DNA of 64,000 nucleotides from RGIG5612 sp963589005 (GCA_963589005.1 CAVAJR010000007.1:1-64000); one strand, 5' to 3'. Shown: positions 42,809 through 52,480, counted from the first letter of the stretch. Notes: generated by a model not told the origin, from the letters alone. A program made the numbers and translations.

Positions 42809-44680
42809 ATGACGGACAGAAATAATAAAAATGTGCAGGGAAGTCATAAGCCGGCACAAAACAAGAGCAATAAAGCAGCTTCGGAGGGACAGAACAGAAA
42901 GAAAAAATATGAAAATGTTCCTGACAACCAGGCTGCTGTCAGAAAAACAGAGAAGTTCTCGCAAAAAAAGATTAAGACAAACGGACTGAGAAATAATGCT
43001 GTGTCTGGAAAAACTAAAAAAGAGAACAGGGTAAATAAACTGAAAGTTATACCATTAGGCGGCATGGAAGCGGTCGGAATGAATATGACAGCGATCGAAT
43101 ATGAAGATTCGATCATTGTCGTTGACTGCGGAATGGAATTTGCTGATGATACATTGCTGGGAATAGATCTGATAATCCCGGATGTTTCATATCTTAAGCA
43201 AAACAAAGCCAGGGTCAAGGCATTCTACATTACTCACGGACATGAGGATCATATCGGTGCGATCCCGTATGTTCTCAAGGACATACAGGCGCCGATATAC
43301 GGAACAAAGCTTTCCATAGCTCTTATACAGAAGAAATTAGAAGAGCATCATATGGAAAATATTGTTAAGCTTAAGGTCGTTGACTATGGTGAGAAGTTAA
43401 AGGCAGGGGCATTCAACATCGAATTTATCAGAACAAATCACAGCATATCGGATGCAGCGGCTCTGGCGATAACATGTCCTGCAGGCGTGCTGATCCATAC
43501 AGGCGACTTCAAAGTGGATTACACGCCGGTATACGGAGATTCGATTGACCTGTGGAGACTTGCAGAGTTTGGCAAAAAGGGCGTGCTGGCAGTAATGTGT
43601 GATTCCACCAATGCAATACGCCCGGGATATACAATGTCAGAAAAAACTGTTGGTGAAACCTTCAATCTGCTATTTGCCGAACATGCCAAAAACAGAATTA
43701 TAGTTGCAACATTTGCATCTAATGTAGACAGAGTACAGCAGGTTATAAATACGGCTTATAAATACAAGAGAAAGGTTGTCCTGGAGGGGCGCTCAATGAT
43801 AAATGTTATCGAGACAGCTCAGGAATTAGGCTATATAACCGTACCTAATAATACGATCATCTCTATTGATGAGATGAAAAATTATCCGGACAGCAAGCTT
43901 ACAATCATAACAACCGGTAGTCAGGGTGAACCTATGGCTGCGCTCTCTCGTATGGCCTATAAAAACCACAAGAAGATAGAGATCAAGCAGGACGATGTAA
44001 TTATTTTCTCATCGACACCGATTCCGGGCAATGAGAAGGCCGTATCAAATGTAATGAACGAGCTTGCGCAGATGGGAGCCAAGGTAGTATTTCAGCAGAC
44101 CCATGTCTCGGGACATGCATGTCAGGAGGAGATAAAACTTATGTACTCACTCCTGAAACCGAAATATGTAATACCAGCCCATGGTGAATACAGACATAGA
44201 AGTGCTAACAGAAAACTGGCATTGGATATGGGATATAACAGCAAGAATGTTATTATGGCTGAAAACGGTGATGTGATCGAACTGTCACAGAAGGCTGCCA
44301 AGATAGTAGACCATGTTCAGGCCGGCGGAATCTATGTGGATAATTCAGGCGTTGCGGATGTTGGAAGAACTATCATAGAAGACAGAAAGGATCTGTCTGA
44401 AAGAGGCGTGCTCATAGTATCTGTATGCATAGATAAGGAAAATGGTCTTATTATCTCAGGTCCTGAAGTATTTACAAGAGGCTGGGTATACGAGGGCGAT
44501 CTTGATATAATACTTGAAGAAATAAATAAAATAATCTACAATAACCTGATAGATTATCTTGACAGAAATAAGTACAACAGAGGCAAGACCAAGATGATAA
44601 TCGGCGACTCTGTGAGAAAATATACACGAACCAAGGACAGAAAGGGACCAATGGTTCTCCCTTTCATATTGGAGGTATAA
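42809..44680 (+). CDS. rnj: Ribonuclease J
   Basis: This 623-residue metallo-beta-lactamase/beta-CASP nuclease has the HGHEDH zinc motif (FYITHGHEDHIGAIPYVL), CDSTNA and HVSGHA motifs. It adds a basic, disordered N-terminal extension of about 75 residues before LKVIPLGGMEAVG. RNase J degrades and processes mRNA and pre-rRNA. The start at 42809 has AGGAGG, which the longer frame (42770) lacks. It sits in the usual Firmicutes cluster upstream of the MltG-like gene. Confidence 0.94.
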   Translation: MTDRNNKNVQGSHKPAQNKSNKAASEGQNRKKKYENVPDNQAAVRKTEKFSQKKIKTNGLRNNAVSGKTKKENRVNKLKVIPLGGMEAVGMNMTAIEYEDSIIVVDCGMEFADDTLLGIDLIIPDVSYLKQNKARVKAFYITHGHEDHIGAIPYVLKDIQAPIYGTKLSIALIQKKLEEHHMENIVKLKVVDYGEKLKAGAFNIEFIRTNHSISDAAALAITCPAGVLIHTGDFKVDYTPVYGDSIDLWRLAEFGKKGVLAVMCDSTNAIRPGYTMSEKTVGETFNLLFAEHAKNRIIVATFASNVDRVQQVINTAYKYKRKVVLEGRSMINVIETAQELGYITVPNNTIISIDEMKNYPDSKLTIITTGSQGEPMAALSRMAYKNHKKIEIKQDDVIIFSSTPIPGNEKAVSNVMNELAQMGAKVVFQQTHVSGHACQEEIKLMYSLLKPKYVIPAHGEYRHRSANRKLALDMGYNSKNVIMAENGDVIELSQKAAKIVDHVQAGGIYVDNSGVADVGRTIIEDRKDLSERGVLIVSVCIDKENGLIISGPEVFTRGWVYEGDLDIILEEINKIIYNNLIDYLDRNKYNRGKTKMIIGDSVRKYTRTKDRKGPMVLPFILEV

Positions 44681-44722
44681 TCAATCGGCGCGCGCGGATA
44701 ACACAACCGGTTAGGAAAGAAA

Positions 44723-46729
44723 ATGAGCAAACATAACAATCGATCATCCAGAAGGAGCCAGAGTCTTAGAAGCTCTAATATATCTGATAAAAAACGAAAT
44801 ATAGAATCAATAGCTGAGGTGGATTCAATTGACAGGGATACCTCGGCTGTTGGTATGTCTGAGCAAAATGACATGAGCTGGGCTGAGGAATATGCTGACG
44901 ATAACCGCAGTGATAATGACGTGTCAAGCGAAAGTACAAGAGTGGTTGTACCAAGGAAGAAAACAACCAGACAGACAGATGATGAGGGCTCGCAGGGTGA
45001 AGAACGAGATGATTTAAGCTCAATAAATGTTGAAGATACATTAACCTTCAGAAAAGCTTCTGCTGTGCCTGAAGTTGACAATGAAAAGAATGAACAGCCG
45101 GATACAGAAGAAACAGATATCCGTGAAACAGCTGAGGATAATATAACAGAAGAACAGCCTGCGGCAGAAGAAGCAGAGACGTCTGTTCAAAGCGAAGATG
45201 AAGAAGACGACTGGGATGGACAGTTTAAGATACGAGATGCCGTTACCGATAAAACTATCGTATCATTTGACGAGGCCAGGTCGGTAAGGGAAGCCGCATC
45301 ACAGCTGCAGATGGATGATGGCTGGGTGGCAGAGCCTAAGATAAGGGATGCGGTTACAGACAAGACAATAGTATCTTTTGGAGAGGCACAGACGGTAAGA
45401 AAGGCCGCATCGCAGCTGCAGATGGATGATGACTGGGTGGCGGATTCCAAGATAAGGGACGCGGTTACAGACAAGACAATAGTATCTCTTGGTGAGGCGC
45501 AGATCGTAAGAAAGGCCGCATCACAGCTGCAGATGGATGATGACTGGGTGGCAGATTCCAAGATAAGGGATGCAGTTACAGATAAGACAATAGTATCTCT
45601 TGGGGAGGTACAGACAGTAAGAAAGGCCGCATCACAGCTGCAGATGGATGATGACTGGATGGCAGATTCCAAGATAAGAGATGCAGTTACAGATAAGACA
45701 ATAGTATCACTTGATGAGGCACAGACAGTAAGAAATGCAGCAGCAAATGTTCTGCTGGAGGATGATTGGGACAGCCATGTAAGGATCAGAGATTCTGCCC
45801 AGGCAGGAAGTCATAACAGGCAGAAAGCACAGACGGTCAATCTTGAAGAACCTGCTGCGGCTGAGGATGCATCACTTACGAGAGTATTTAAGGTCAGCAA
45901 GTCCGTAAAAAACGAAAAAACGGATAAACAGACCGAGTTAAAGAAAACAAATAAGCCAAAAGAAAGCGGCAAGTCATCTTCAAAAGCATCAGAATATGTT
46001 CCGGAAGAAAAAACATCTGAAGATAAGAGAAAACAGCATCAGCAGGAGCTGATAGGTAATACCCGCCGCACTCAGGTCAAAGACAGCATATATGGTGACC
46101 AACGCAAGCTGTATTCTGATCAGGATAAGATCAATGAGAAATATATAAGAAGCAGCCGCGCAGAGTCGGTGAAAAGACAAAACAAATATAACGATCTTGA
46201 ACAGATTAATTATGAGCAGCGTTATAATAATTCTGCGGATAGTTATTCTGATCAGAACAGATATGACAGAAACAGAAGACAGAGCCGACCGGCAAGATAT
46301 GATTATGATGATAGACCAGTAAGAAGACAGCCAAGATCATATGATGATTATGACTATCGCAGACGGGAACGGGAGGACGATGGATATTATTACAAAGAAG
46401 CCAAGAGTCCGCTCAGGTTTATCCCGCTGGTATTTGTAATTGCAATATGTGTTCTGGGATTTATGGCTGCAAGACAGATCGCATATGATGTGCCGGTTAA
46501 TTCAGCAGATTATTCAAAATATAATTACACTATCACAGCTGATTCAACTGATGAGACTGTTGCAAGTGATCTGCTGGAATTGGGACTTATAGATAATGCA
46601 TTGATCTACAGAATAAGATGCATCTTATATTCTGCAGATTACAAGGAGGGAACATATGTGCTCAGTCCTTGCTACAGTACGGAAAAGATAATTAATATTC
46701 TCTCAGGATATGAATATGGTTCAGACTGA
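44723..46729 (+). CDS. MltG-like single-pass protein with five 37-residue repeats
   Basis: This 668-residue protein lies at the place where mltG is usual after rnj. Residues 1-565 are highly charged and disordered. A fivefold repeat spans about residues 163-350; the unit is built on KIRDAVTDKTIVSLGEAQ plus VRKAASQLQMDDDW. A single membrane helix (about 566-588) leads to only 80 external residues resembling the LysM-like N-terminal part of MltG (KEGTYVLSPCYSTEKIINILSG). The catalytic transglycosylase domain is missing. It is either a diverged, non-catalytic MltG relative or a scaffold. An AGGAAAG site precedes the ATG. Confidence 0.7.
   Translation: MSKHNNRSSRRSQSLRSSNISDKKRNIESIAEVDSIDRDTSAVGMSEQNDMSWAEEYADDNRSDNDVSSESTRVVVPRKKTTRQTDDEGSQGEERDDLSSINVEDTLTFRKASAVPEVDNEKNEQPDTEETDIRETAEDNITEEQPAAEEAETSVQSEDEEDDWDGQFKIRDAVTDKTIVSFDEARSVREAASQLQMDDGWVAEPKIRDAVTDKTIVSFGEAQTVRKAASQLQMDDDWVADSKIRDAVTDKTIVSLGEAQIVRKAASQLQMDDDWVADSKIRDAVTDKTIVSLGEVQTVRKAASQLQMDDDWMADSKIRDAVTDKTIVSLDEAQTVRNAAANVLLEDDWDSHVRIRDSAQAGSHNRQKAQTVNLEEPAAAEDASLTRVFKVSKSVKNEKTDKQTELKKTNKPKESGKSSSKASEYVPEEKTSEDKRKQHQQELIGNTRRTQVKDSIYGDQRKLYSDQDKINEKYIRSSRAESVKRQNKYNDLEQINYEQRYNNSADSYSDQNRYDRNRRQSRPARYDYDDRPVRRQPRSYDDYDYRRREREDDGYYYKEAKSPLRFIPLVFVIAICVLGFMAARQIAYDVPVNSADYSKYNYTITADSTDETVASDLLELGLIDNALIYRIRCILYSADYKEGTYVLSPCYSTEKIINILSGYEYGSD
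45212..45770 (+). repeat. Tandem 111-bp repeats in the MltG-like gene
   Basis: Units of 111 bases encoding 37 residues recur about five times, each with the same DNA core for KIRDAVTDKTIVS. The spacing between GACTGG copies at 45431 and 45542 is exactly 111. High identity between units suggests recent expansion and a locus liable to copy-number change. Confidence 0.85.
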
Positions 46730-46755
46730 GAAGATTTAAGATTTGCTTGTTTGAG

Positions 46756-46788
46756 GACAGGATTGTTGTATTCAACAATCCTGTCTTT
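46756..46788 (+). terminator. Intrinsic terminator after the MltG-like gene
   Basis: A 13-bp perfect stem (46756-46768/46773-46785) with a TATT loop is followed by TTT. It ends the rnj-mltG-like unit. The region to 46968 holds the leader of the next gene. Confidence 0.8.
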
Positions 46789-46968
46789 GGGTAAACAGAC
46801 ACATATCCGTGCTATATGCAAATATGTGGACGGCAATGCGCCGGAGGCCTCATAATGAGGATAGTGTTAGAACAGCCGGACATTTTATTGTAGCGGCAGT
46901 ACCGGAGATCAAGGCAGTGACATCGAATGATTGCAATACGCAGCATAATGCCGGGATGATAGAAAACA

Positions 46969-47604
46969 ATGATAGTAGACCAGAATATAACAACATATAT
47001 ACACTCGCTAGACTCGGATGCGCCCGCATACCTGGCAGAGCTGCGTGAATATGCAGAAGCGAACGATGTTCCCGTCATAAGGCAGGAGATGGAGTCCTTC
47101 ATGAAAGTGCTGCTGAAGTTGGCCAAGCCTGAGCGGATCCTGGAGATAGGAACGGCAATAGGTTATTCAGCATTATTCATGAATGAATGCCTGAAGAACG
47201 TACAGATAGTTACTATGGAAAATTATGAACCCAGGCTTCAGGAAGCCAGAAAGAATCTGGCAGGACATGACAATATTAAGCTGGTTGAGGGAGATGCAGT
47301 CCAGAACATTAAAAATCTGGAAGAAGGATTTGATATGATATTTCTTGATGCTGCCAAGGCGCAATATATTGTTATGCTTCCGGATCTGTTAAGACTTCTT
47401 AAGGATGGAGGCATATTGCTGGCAGATAATGTGCTTCAGGATGGTGAACTGATAAAATCAAGATATATAACTCCCAGAAGGCAGCGGACGATCCATAACA
47501 GAATGAGAGAATTTATCTGGGAGGTAAAACACAGGCCTGAACTTACAGCAAGTGTTATCACAATTGGCGACGGAGTGGTATTGGCATACAAAAACAGTAT
47601 CTGA
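46969..47604 (+). CDS. SAM-dependent O-methyltransferase (COMT/YrrM type)
   Basis: This 211-residue class I methyltransferase has the IRQEMESFM start, GTAIGYSALFM (SAM-binding), FDMIFLDAAKAQY and GGILLADNVL. These match the catechol O-methyltransferase-like YrrM family, which includes tRNA 5-hydroxyuridine methyltransferase TrmR. The neighbouring U32 peptidase gene fits a link to tRNA ho5U modification: TrhP is a U32 protein and TrmR methylates ho5U34. That link is an inference. The ribosome site is weak. Confidence 0.85.
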   Translation: MIVDQNITTYIHSLDSDAPAYLAELREYAEANDVPVIRQEMESFMKVLLKLAKPERILEIGTAIGYSALFMNECLKNVQIVTMENYEPRLQEARKNLAGHDNIKLVEGDAVQNIKNLEEGFDMIFLDAAKAQYIVMLPDLLRLLKDGGILLADNVLQDGELIKSRYITPRRQRTIHNRMREFIWEVKHRPELTASVITIGDGVVLAYKNSI

Positions 47605-47687
47605 ACAGCCCGGGGCAAGTTATTACATAAAATTAGATTGCTTTGAGCCATTGCGGCCGTGGACAATTTAAGAGAGAGGGAATATCT

Positions 47688-48956
47688 GTGAGAGATAAAA
47701 ATCCAAATAATAAAAGAAAACCGGAACTTTTAATACCTGCAGGCTCACTGCCTGTCCTTAAGGTTGCCGTAATGTACGGTGCAGACGCAGTATATATCGG
47801 CGGAGAGGCATTTTCTCTTAGGGCAAATGCACATAATTTTTCTTCGGAAGATATGAAGGCTGGAATCGCATTTGCACATGAACATGGTGTCAAGGTATAT
47901 GTAACAGCTAATATTCTGGCGCATAATAAAGATCTTGATGAAGCAGAAAAATACTTTAATGAATTAAAAGAAATCAAACCGGATGCACTTATAATTTCAG
48001 ATCCGGGGCTGTTCATGCTGGCAAGAAGGATAGCTCCTGAAATTGATATCCATATCAGTACCCAGGCCAATAATACTAATTACGGAACATATAATTTCTG
48101 GCATGATCTGGGTGCAACCAGAGTTGTAAGTGCCAGGGAACTGAGCCTTAAGGAAATAAGTGAATTAAGGGATAAAATCCCGGCTGATATGGAGATAGAA
48201 TCATTCATTCATGGAGCTATGTGTATATCTTATTCGGGAAGGTGCCTGCTGTCTGCATATATGACCGGACGAAGCGGCAATATGGGAGACTGCACACATC
48301 CTTGCAGGTGGAAATATTCAGTTGTAGAGGAAAAACGTCCTGGCGAATATATGCCGGTAATTGAAAATGAAAGAGGAACATATATCTTTAATTCCAAGGA
48401 TTTATGTATGATCGAATATATTCCGGAGATTTTGGAAGCAGGCATTGATAGCCTGAAGGTAGAGGGACGTATGAAAAGCGCTTTATATGTGGCAAGCGTT
48501 GCGCGCACATATCGTATGGCAATTGATGACTATCTTAAAGATCCGCAATATTACAGATCACGTCTGGATTTTTATAGAGATGAGATCTCTAAGTGTACAT
48601 ACAGAGAGTACACGACAGGATTTTTCTTCGGAAAACCGGATCAGACGACTCAGATATATAATGCCAATACTTATGTGAAGGAATGGATATATCTGGGAAT
48701 GGCAGATGCAGATAAGAAATATATTGCAGCTGACGGCAAGGTTTATTATATGTTGGAGCAAAAAAATAAATTCTGTGTCGGAGATAAAGTAGAGATAATG
48801 AGACATAATGGCGAAAATACACAGGTGATTGTTACAGATATGCTTGATGAAGACATGCAGCATATAGAATCATGCCCGCATTCCAAACAGAAATTCTATG
48901 TATGTCTAGGGACAGACTTGAACACATTTGAAATAATAAGAGCAAAACAGGAGTAA
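47688..48956 (+). CDS. Peptidase U32 family protein (TrhP-like)
   Basis: This 422-residue protein has PELLIPAGSLPVLKVAVMYGADAVYIGG at its N terminus. The U32 motif SFIHGAMCISYSGRCLLS and the Cys-rich MGDCTHPCRWKY block are both present. U32 proteins TrhP and RlhA hydroxylate RNA. GTG at 47688 has GAGGG seven bases upstream and fits the start better than the TTG at 47643. It follows the COMT gene, the known partner in ho5U methylation. Confidence 0.86.
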   Translation: MRDKNPNNKRKPELLIPAGSLPVLKVAVMYGADAVYIGGEAFSLRANAHNFSSEDMKAGIAFAHEHGVKVYVTANILAHNKDLDEAEKYFNELKEIKPDALIISDPGLFMLARRIAPEIDIHISTQANNTNYGTYNFWHDLGATRVVSARELSLKEISELRDKIPADMEIESFIHGAMCISYSGRCLLSAYMTGRSGNMGDCTHPCRWKYSVVEEKRPGEYMPVIENERGTYIFNSKDLCMIEYIPEILEAGIDSLKVEGRMKSALYVASVARTYRMAIDDYLKDPQYYRSRLDFYRDEISKCTYREYTTGFFFGKPDQTTQIYNANTYVKEWIYLGMADADKKYIAADGKVYYMLEQKNKFCVGDKVEIMRHNGENTQVIVTDMLDEDMQHIESCPHSKQKFYVCLGTDLNTFEIIRAKQE

Positions 48957-48963
48957 AAAGTCA

Positions 48964-49764
48964 ATGATATCCTTTGATTGCAATTTTGAATCAGCTATTT
49001 TAAGAACGAAGGTTAATGTAAAGGTATATCTGCCTAACAGGGATAATTTCATGAATCCGGTGAGTGATTATAAGGAAAGGTATACATTTGCACCATTTAA
49101 GACCATCTTCTTGCTGCACGGAATGATGGACAGTGGTATGCAATGGGTTGAAAATACCAATATTGTTCGTCTGGCACAGGATGCTGGAATGGCATTGGTT
49201 ATTCCCAGCTGCGGCAATAATTTCTATATTAATACGATCTACGGCGCCAATTATTCGGATTTTATAACTCAGGAGCTTGTGGGATTTGCAAGAGCTTTAT
49301 TTCCTCTTTCTGATAAACGAGAGGACAACTTCCTGTGGGGAATAAGCATGGGCGGATATGGAGCATTGAGATTTGGATTCACATATCCGGAGATGTTTTC
49401 TAAGGTAATATCCATGTCTCCGACGTCGGATATAGAATTTGCTGCAAGATTTGCCGGAGCGATGGGAGTGCTGCCTGATTATATAATCGGCAATTGGAAG
49501 CAATTGTCAGGTTCTGATCTTGATCTGCAAGTAATTGCGCAAAAAGCAGCAGACAGCGGCTCAGAACTTCCTAAAATCCTGGTTATTATAGCGGATCAGG
49601 ACCATATGGTAAGGGATAATGAGGAATTCATGAGCAAATTAGATGAGCTTAAGGTCGACAATGAATTCAGAACGTATCCGGGAGAGCATACATGGAGATT
49701 CTGGGATGAGCATGTTAAGGAATGCCTGGACTGGCTTAATGAAGGAGATATATTCGCAGAGTAA
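48964..49764 (+). CDS. Alpha/beta-hydrolase esterase (EstA/tributyrin-esterase type)
   Basis: This 266-residue esterase has the GISMGGYGAL nucleophile elbow, IIADQDHMV with the acid and PGEHTWRFWDEHV with the catalytic His. It belongs with esterases of the S-formylglutathione hydrolase/EstA group that act on short-chain esters. It has no signal peptide. It starts seven bases after the U32 gene and overlaps the next by one base (TAATG). Confidence 0.85.
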   Translation: MISFDCNFESAILRTKVNVKVYLPNRDNFMNPVSDYKERYTFAPFKTIFLLHGMMDSGMQWVENTNIVRLAQDAGMALVIPSCGNNFYINTIYGANYSDFITQELVGFARALFPLSDKREDNFLWGISMGGYGALRFGFTYPEMFSKVISMSPTSDIEFAARFAGAMGVLPDYIIGNWKQLSGSDLDLQVIAQKAADSGSELPKILVIIADQDHMVRDNEEFMSKLDELKVDNEFRTYPGEHTWRFWDEHVKECLDWLNEGDIFAE

Positions 49765-50570
49765 TGAGAGAAAATAATATCTGGTACAAAATATGGCGGA
49801 TAATCTACCCGCTTATAATGTATTTTCTGCTGGATGTGATCGCCGTCTGGTTAGTGGAGACATTGCTGCTGGCATGGGCCCCGATTGCAGGCGGAGCTGA
49901 TTCATGGTTGGTAACAAACATCCCATCTATAGCAACCATTGTATTTCTGGCAGCGTCAATACCTATCTTTTATAAGCTGTTTAAAAATGATTACAATCCT
50001 AGATCAGATTACATCTTCAGGAAACCCTGGTATCTGGGGCTGATCCTCCTTATGGGAGCATTGGCTTCCCATGGATTTAGTGCGCTGATATCGCTTATAA
50101 ATATTGATGGGATCATCGGAAGCTATACACAGATAGAAGAATCCGTATACTCGGCAAATGTCATGTTGGTGATCATTCAGACTGTAATATTGGCGCCTGT
50201 ATCAGAGGAATTGATATTTAGAGGAATTTTATACAGAAGGATGGAAAAATATTTCGGAAGCTACTGGGTGCCTGCGCTTATAAGTTCGGCACTGTTCGGA
50301 ATATATCATTTTAATCTGGCACAGGGTATTTTCTCGTTTTTTATAGGAATGTTAAGCTGTGCGATATATTACCAGGTCAGAAATCTGGCAGCATCAATGC
50401 TTTTCCATATGGGAGCAAATGCATTATCAGCCGCATGTACATATCTGGGATTTAATTATCCCAAGATGTGGCTTTATGTAATCGGCATGACGGCGGCATT
50501 GGCATTTGCCTGGGCAATATATTATTTCCTTATCAGACCGATAGGGCAGGAAACGACAGATTATAGATGA
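49764..50570 (+). CDS. CPBP-family intramembrane metalloprotease
   Basis: This 268-residue protein has seven or eight membrane helices and the CPBP motif EELIFRGILYRRM, followed by SALFGIYHFN, where His/Asn residues complete the site. CPBP (Abi) proteases act in membrane-protein processing and bacteriocin immunity. Its translation is coupled to the esterase. Specific substrate unknown. Confidence 0.85.
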   Translation: MRENNIWYKIWRIIYPLIMYFLLDVIAVWLVETLLLAWAPIAGGADSWLVTNIPSIATIVFLAASIPIFYKLFKNDYNPRSDYIFRKPWYLGLILLMGALASHGFSALISLINIDGIIGSYTQIEESVYSANVMLVIIQTVILAPVSEELIFRGILYRRMEKYFGSYWVPALISSALFGIYHFNLAQGIFSFFIGMLSCAIYYQVRNLAASMLFHMGANALSAACTYLGFNYPKMWLYVIGMTAALAFAWAIYYFLIRPIGQETTDYR

Positions 50571-50606
50571 ATATGCAGGCAACGAAAAATAATAAAAAAA
50601 CTGTGT

Positions 50607-50635
50607 TTGTATATTTGTTGGGTGTGTGCTATAGT
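50607..50635 (+). promoter_or_regulatory. Promoter of the cupin gene
   Basis: TTGTAT at 50607-50612 and TATAGT at 50630-50635 are 17 bases apart, with a TGC extended -10. The leader is about 50 bases and ends in an AGGAGGAATAT ribosome site. Confidence 0.6.
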
Positions 50636-50694
50636 TATCAAGGATTATTTTTAATTCAATATAAATGTTAAATAATTTTAGGAGGAATATAACA

Positions 50695-51051
50695 ATGGCA
50701 GGTTATAAGATTACAAAAAAAGATGCTTATTATACTTATACAGCACCTGGACACAATGATTGCAAGTGCACAAGACTTCATGATCCTCAGGACGTTGAAG
50801 GCGGCAGACTGATCAATGGTTTAACACATTTCCTTCCAGCAGGCGGCGGCACAGATTTTGCAGCTAACCCGGCTGAGTCTATCTACTACATTCTTCACGG
50901 ACAGATGATGTTCAAGGGTGAGGACGGAGTAGAAACACTTCTTACAGATGGCGACAGCGTTCATATTGCTGGCGGTTCGCCAAAGAACGTTACTAACGTT
51001 GGCCCTGACACAGCACAGATGCTGGTTATTCTTTTACCACCACAGAAATAA
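50695..51051 (+). CDS. Single-domain cupin
   Basis: This 118-residue cupin has the fold's two blocks: THFLPAGGGTDFAANPAESIYYILHGQMMFKGEDG and LLTDGDSVHIAGGSPKNVTN. Only some of the usual metal-binding His/Glu residues are visible, so it may bind a small molecule without metal. It precedes acyl carrier protein and phosphotransacetylase-family genes. Whether they form one pathway is open. Function unknown. Confidence 0.65.
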   Translation: MAGYKITKKDAYYTYTAPGHNDCKCTRLHDPQDVEGGRLINGLTHFLPAGGGTDFAANPAESIYYILHGQMMFKGEDGVETLLTDGDSVHIAGGSPKNVTNVGPDTAQMLVILLPPQK

Positions 51052-51137
51052 TTAAATCTGATTGAAAGATTGTCAGATTTGATTCTATAGATGATTATAG
51101 AATATATAATTATGGAATAAGAAAGGAAACGATATTA

Positions 51138-51386
51138 ATGGAATTCAGAGAGAACGTAATCAAGATTCTTGTAGACAAGGCTGCTAAGATGTTCAAACTT
51201 GATCCTTCTACATTAGGACCTGAAACAAGGTTCAAAGAAGATTTAGGATGCAAGTCTGCACACATCGTACAGTTCACAACAACACTTGAGGATGAGTTTG
51301 ACGTTGAAGTTCCTTACATGGAGTTCAACAGAAAAGCTACATTTGCTGATGCAGCAGAATACATTGCAGAACTTTGCGACGAATAA
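51138..51386 (+). CDS. Acyl carrier protein, atypical
   Basis: This 82-residue ACP has a recognisable phosphopantetheine site, LGCKSAHIV with serine at 40, in place of the usual GxDSL. FKEDLG before it and VPYMEFNRKATFADAAEYI after it match the ACP fold. It stands apart from fatty-acid synthesis genes, between a cupin and a phosphotransacetylase-family gene. A specialised acyl or substrate carrier is likely, and the changed motif may alter which transferase charges it. Confidence 0.75.
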   Translation: MEFRENVIKILVDKAAKMFKLDPSTLGPETRFKEDLGCKSAHIVQFTTTLEDEFDVEVPYMEFNRKATFADAAEYIAELCDE

Positions 51387-51415
51387 TTAATTTTACTCTA
51401 GCAGAATATGTATGG

Positions 51416-51450
51416 ACAGCTTGGCATATTTTATGATGCCAGGCTGTTTT
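51416..51450 (+). terminator. Hairpin between the ACP and phosphotransacetylase genes
   Basis: Stem 51416-51427/51436-51447 contains one G-T pair and is followed by TTTT at 51447-51450. It ends 22 bases before the phosphotransacetylase ATG (51473). No separate promoter is evident, so it may act as an attenuator. Confidence 0.7.
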
Positions 51451-51472
51451 GGATTGTAAAGGAGAATTTACT

Positions 51473-52480
51473 ATGGATTTAATGACTAAAATTTACGAGC
51501 AGGCTAAGGCTGATCCACAGGTTGTAGCTTTTCCGGAAGCTGACGATCCTAAGATGCTTCAGGCTGTTGATGAAGCAGTAAAGAACGGATATTGCAAGCC
51601 GATTCTTGTTGGCGATCCTGAAGCTATTCAGGCAGCAGCTAAGGAAGCAGGCGTTGATATTTCCGGAATGGAGATCTTCGACAACAACGATGCTGATAAG
51701 AAGAATGAGATCTTCGAGAAATATATTGCTGAATATTCAGATGACCTGTCAATCAAGGCCCTTAACAGAAAGAGCAAGGATCCTATGTATACAGCTATGG
51801 TTATGGAATGCATCGGCATGGCTGATGTAACATTTGCCGGACTGGTTCATACAACAGGTGATGTTATTCTTGCAGCTACAACAATTATCGGTCTTAAGGA
51901 AGGCATCGATACACCTTCATCAACAGGTCTGTTCATCATCCCTGGCTTTGAGGGTTCAGAAGGTCAGTACCTTCTCTTTGGCGACAGCGCTGTATGCACC
52001 AAGCCAACTCCGGCAGAGCGTGCTTCAATCGCTATCTCATCTTGCGAAACAGTTAGAGACCTGTTCGGATGGGAACCAAGATGTGCTATGCTGTCCTTCT
52101 CAACAGACGGAAGTATGGAACATGAGATGGTTGATGATGTCAGAGAGTCTGTACGTATTGCCAATGAGCGTCGTCCGGATCTTGCAATTGATGGCGAGTT
52201 CCAGCTTGACGCAGCTATCGATCCTAAGGTAGCAGCAAAGAAGGTTAAGAGAGAATCTAAGGTAGCAGGTAAGGCTAACATCATTATCTGGCCGGATATC
52301 AACGTTGGTAATATCGGCGTTAAGCTGGTTCAGTTCTTCGCTCATGCTGATGCTCCTGGTCCATTCGTACAGGGATTTAAGAAGATTGCTTCTGACTGCT
52401 CACGTTCAGCTCCTGTTTCTGAATTAGTAGGAAACATTGTTATGTGCTGTGTACGTGCTGCAAATGCAAAAAAGAACTAA
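51473..52480 (+). CDS. Phosphate acetyl/acyltransferase (Pta family)
   Basis: This 335-residue enzyme has the PTA_PTB pattern: VVAFPEADDPKMLQAVDEAVKNG, GLVHTTGDVILAA, PTPAERASIAISS and FAHADAPGPFVQGF. It is one of the enzymes interconverting acyl-CoA and acyl-phosphate. Phosphate acetyltransferases are normally paired with acetate kinase, which is not in this window. It follows an ACP, so an ACP-linked or propionyl/butyryl role cannot be excluded. AAAGGAG precedes the ATG at 51473. Confidence 0.85.
   Translation: MDLMTKIYEQAKADPQVVAFPEADDPKMLQAVDEAVKNGYCKPILVGDPEAIQAAAKEAGVDISGMEIFDNNDADKKNEIFEKYIAEYSDDLSIKALNRKSKDPMYTAMVMECIGMADVTFAGLVHTTGDVILAATTIIGLKEGIDTPSSTGLFIIPGFEGSEGQYLLFGDSAVCTKPTPAERASIAISSCETVRDLFGWEPRCAMLSFSTDGSMEHEMVDDVRESVRIANERRPDLAIDGEFQLDAAIDPKVAAKKVKRESKVAGKANIIIWPDINVGNIGVKLVQFFAHADAPGPFVQGFKKIASDCSRSAPVSELVGNIVMCCVRAANAKKN

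Noticed and set aside
45187..45672. Minus-strand 161-residue frame with three near-identical repeats
   Set aside because: It is the reverse complement of the 111-bp coding repeats, without a start site or plausible protein.
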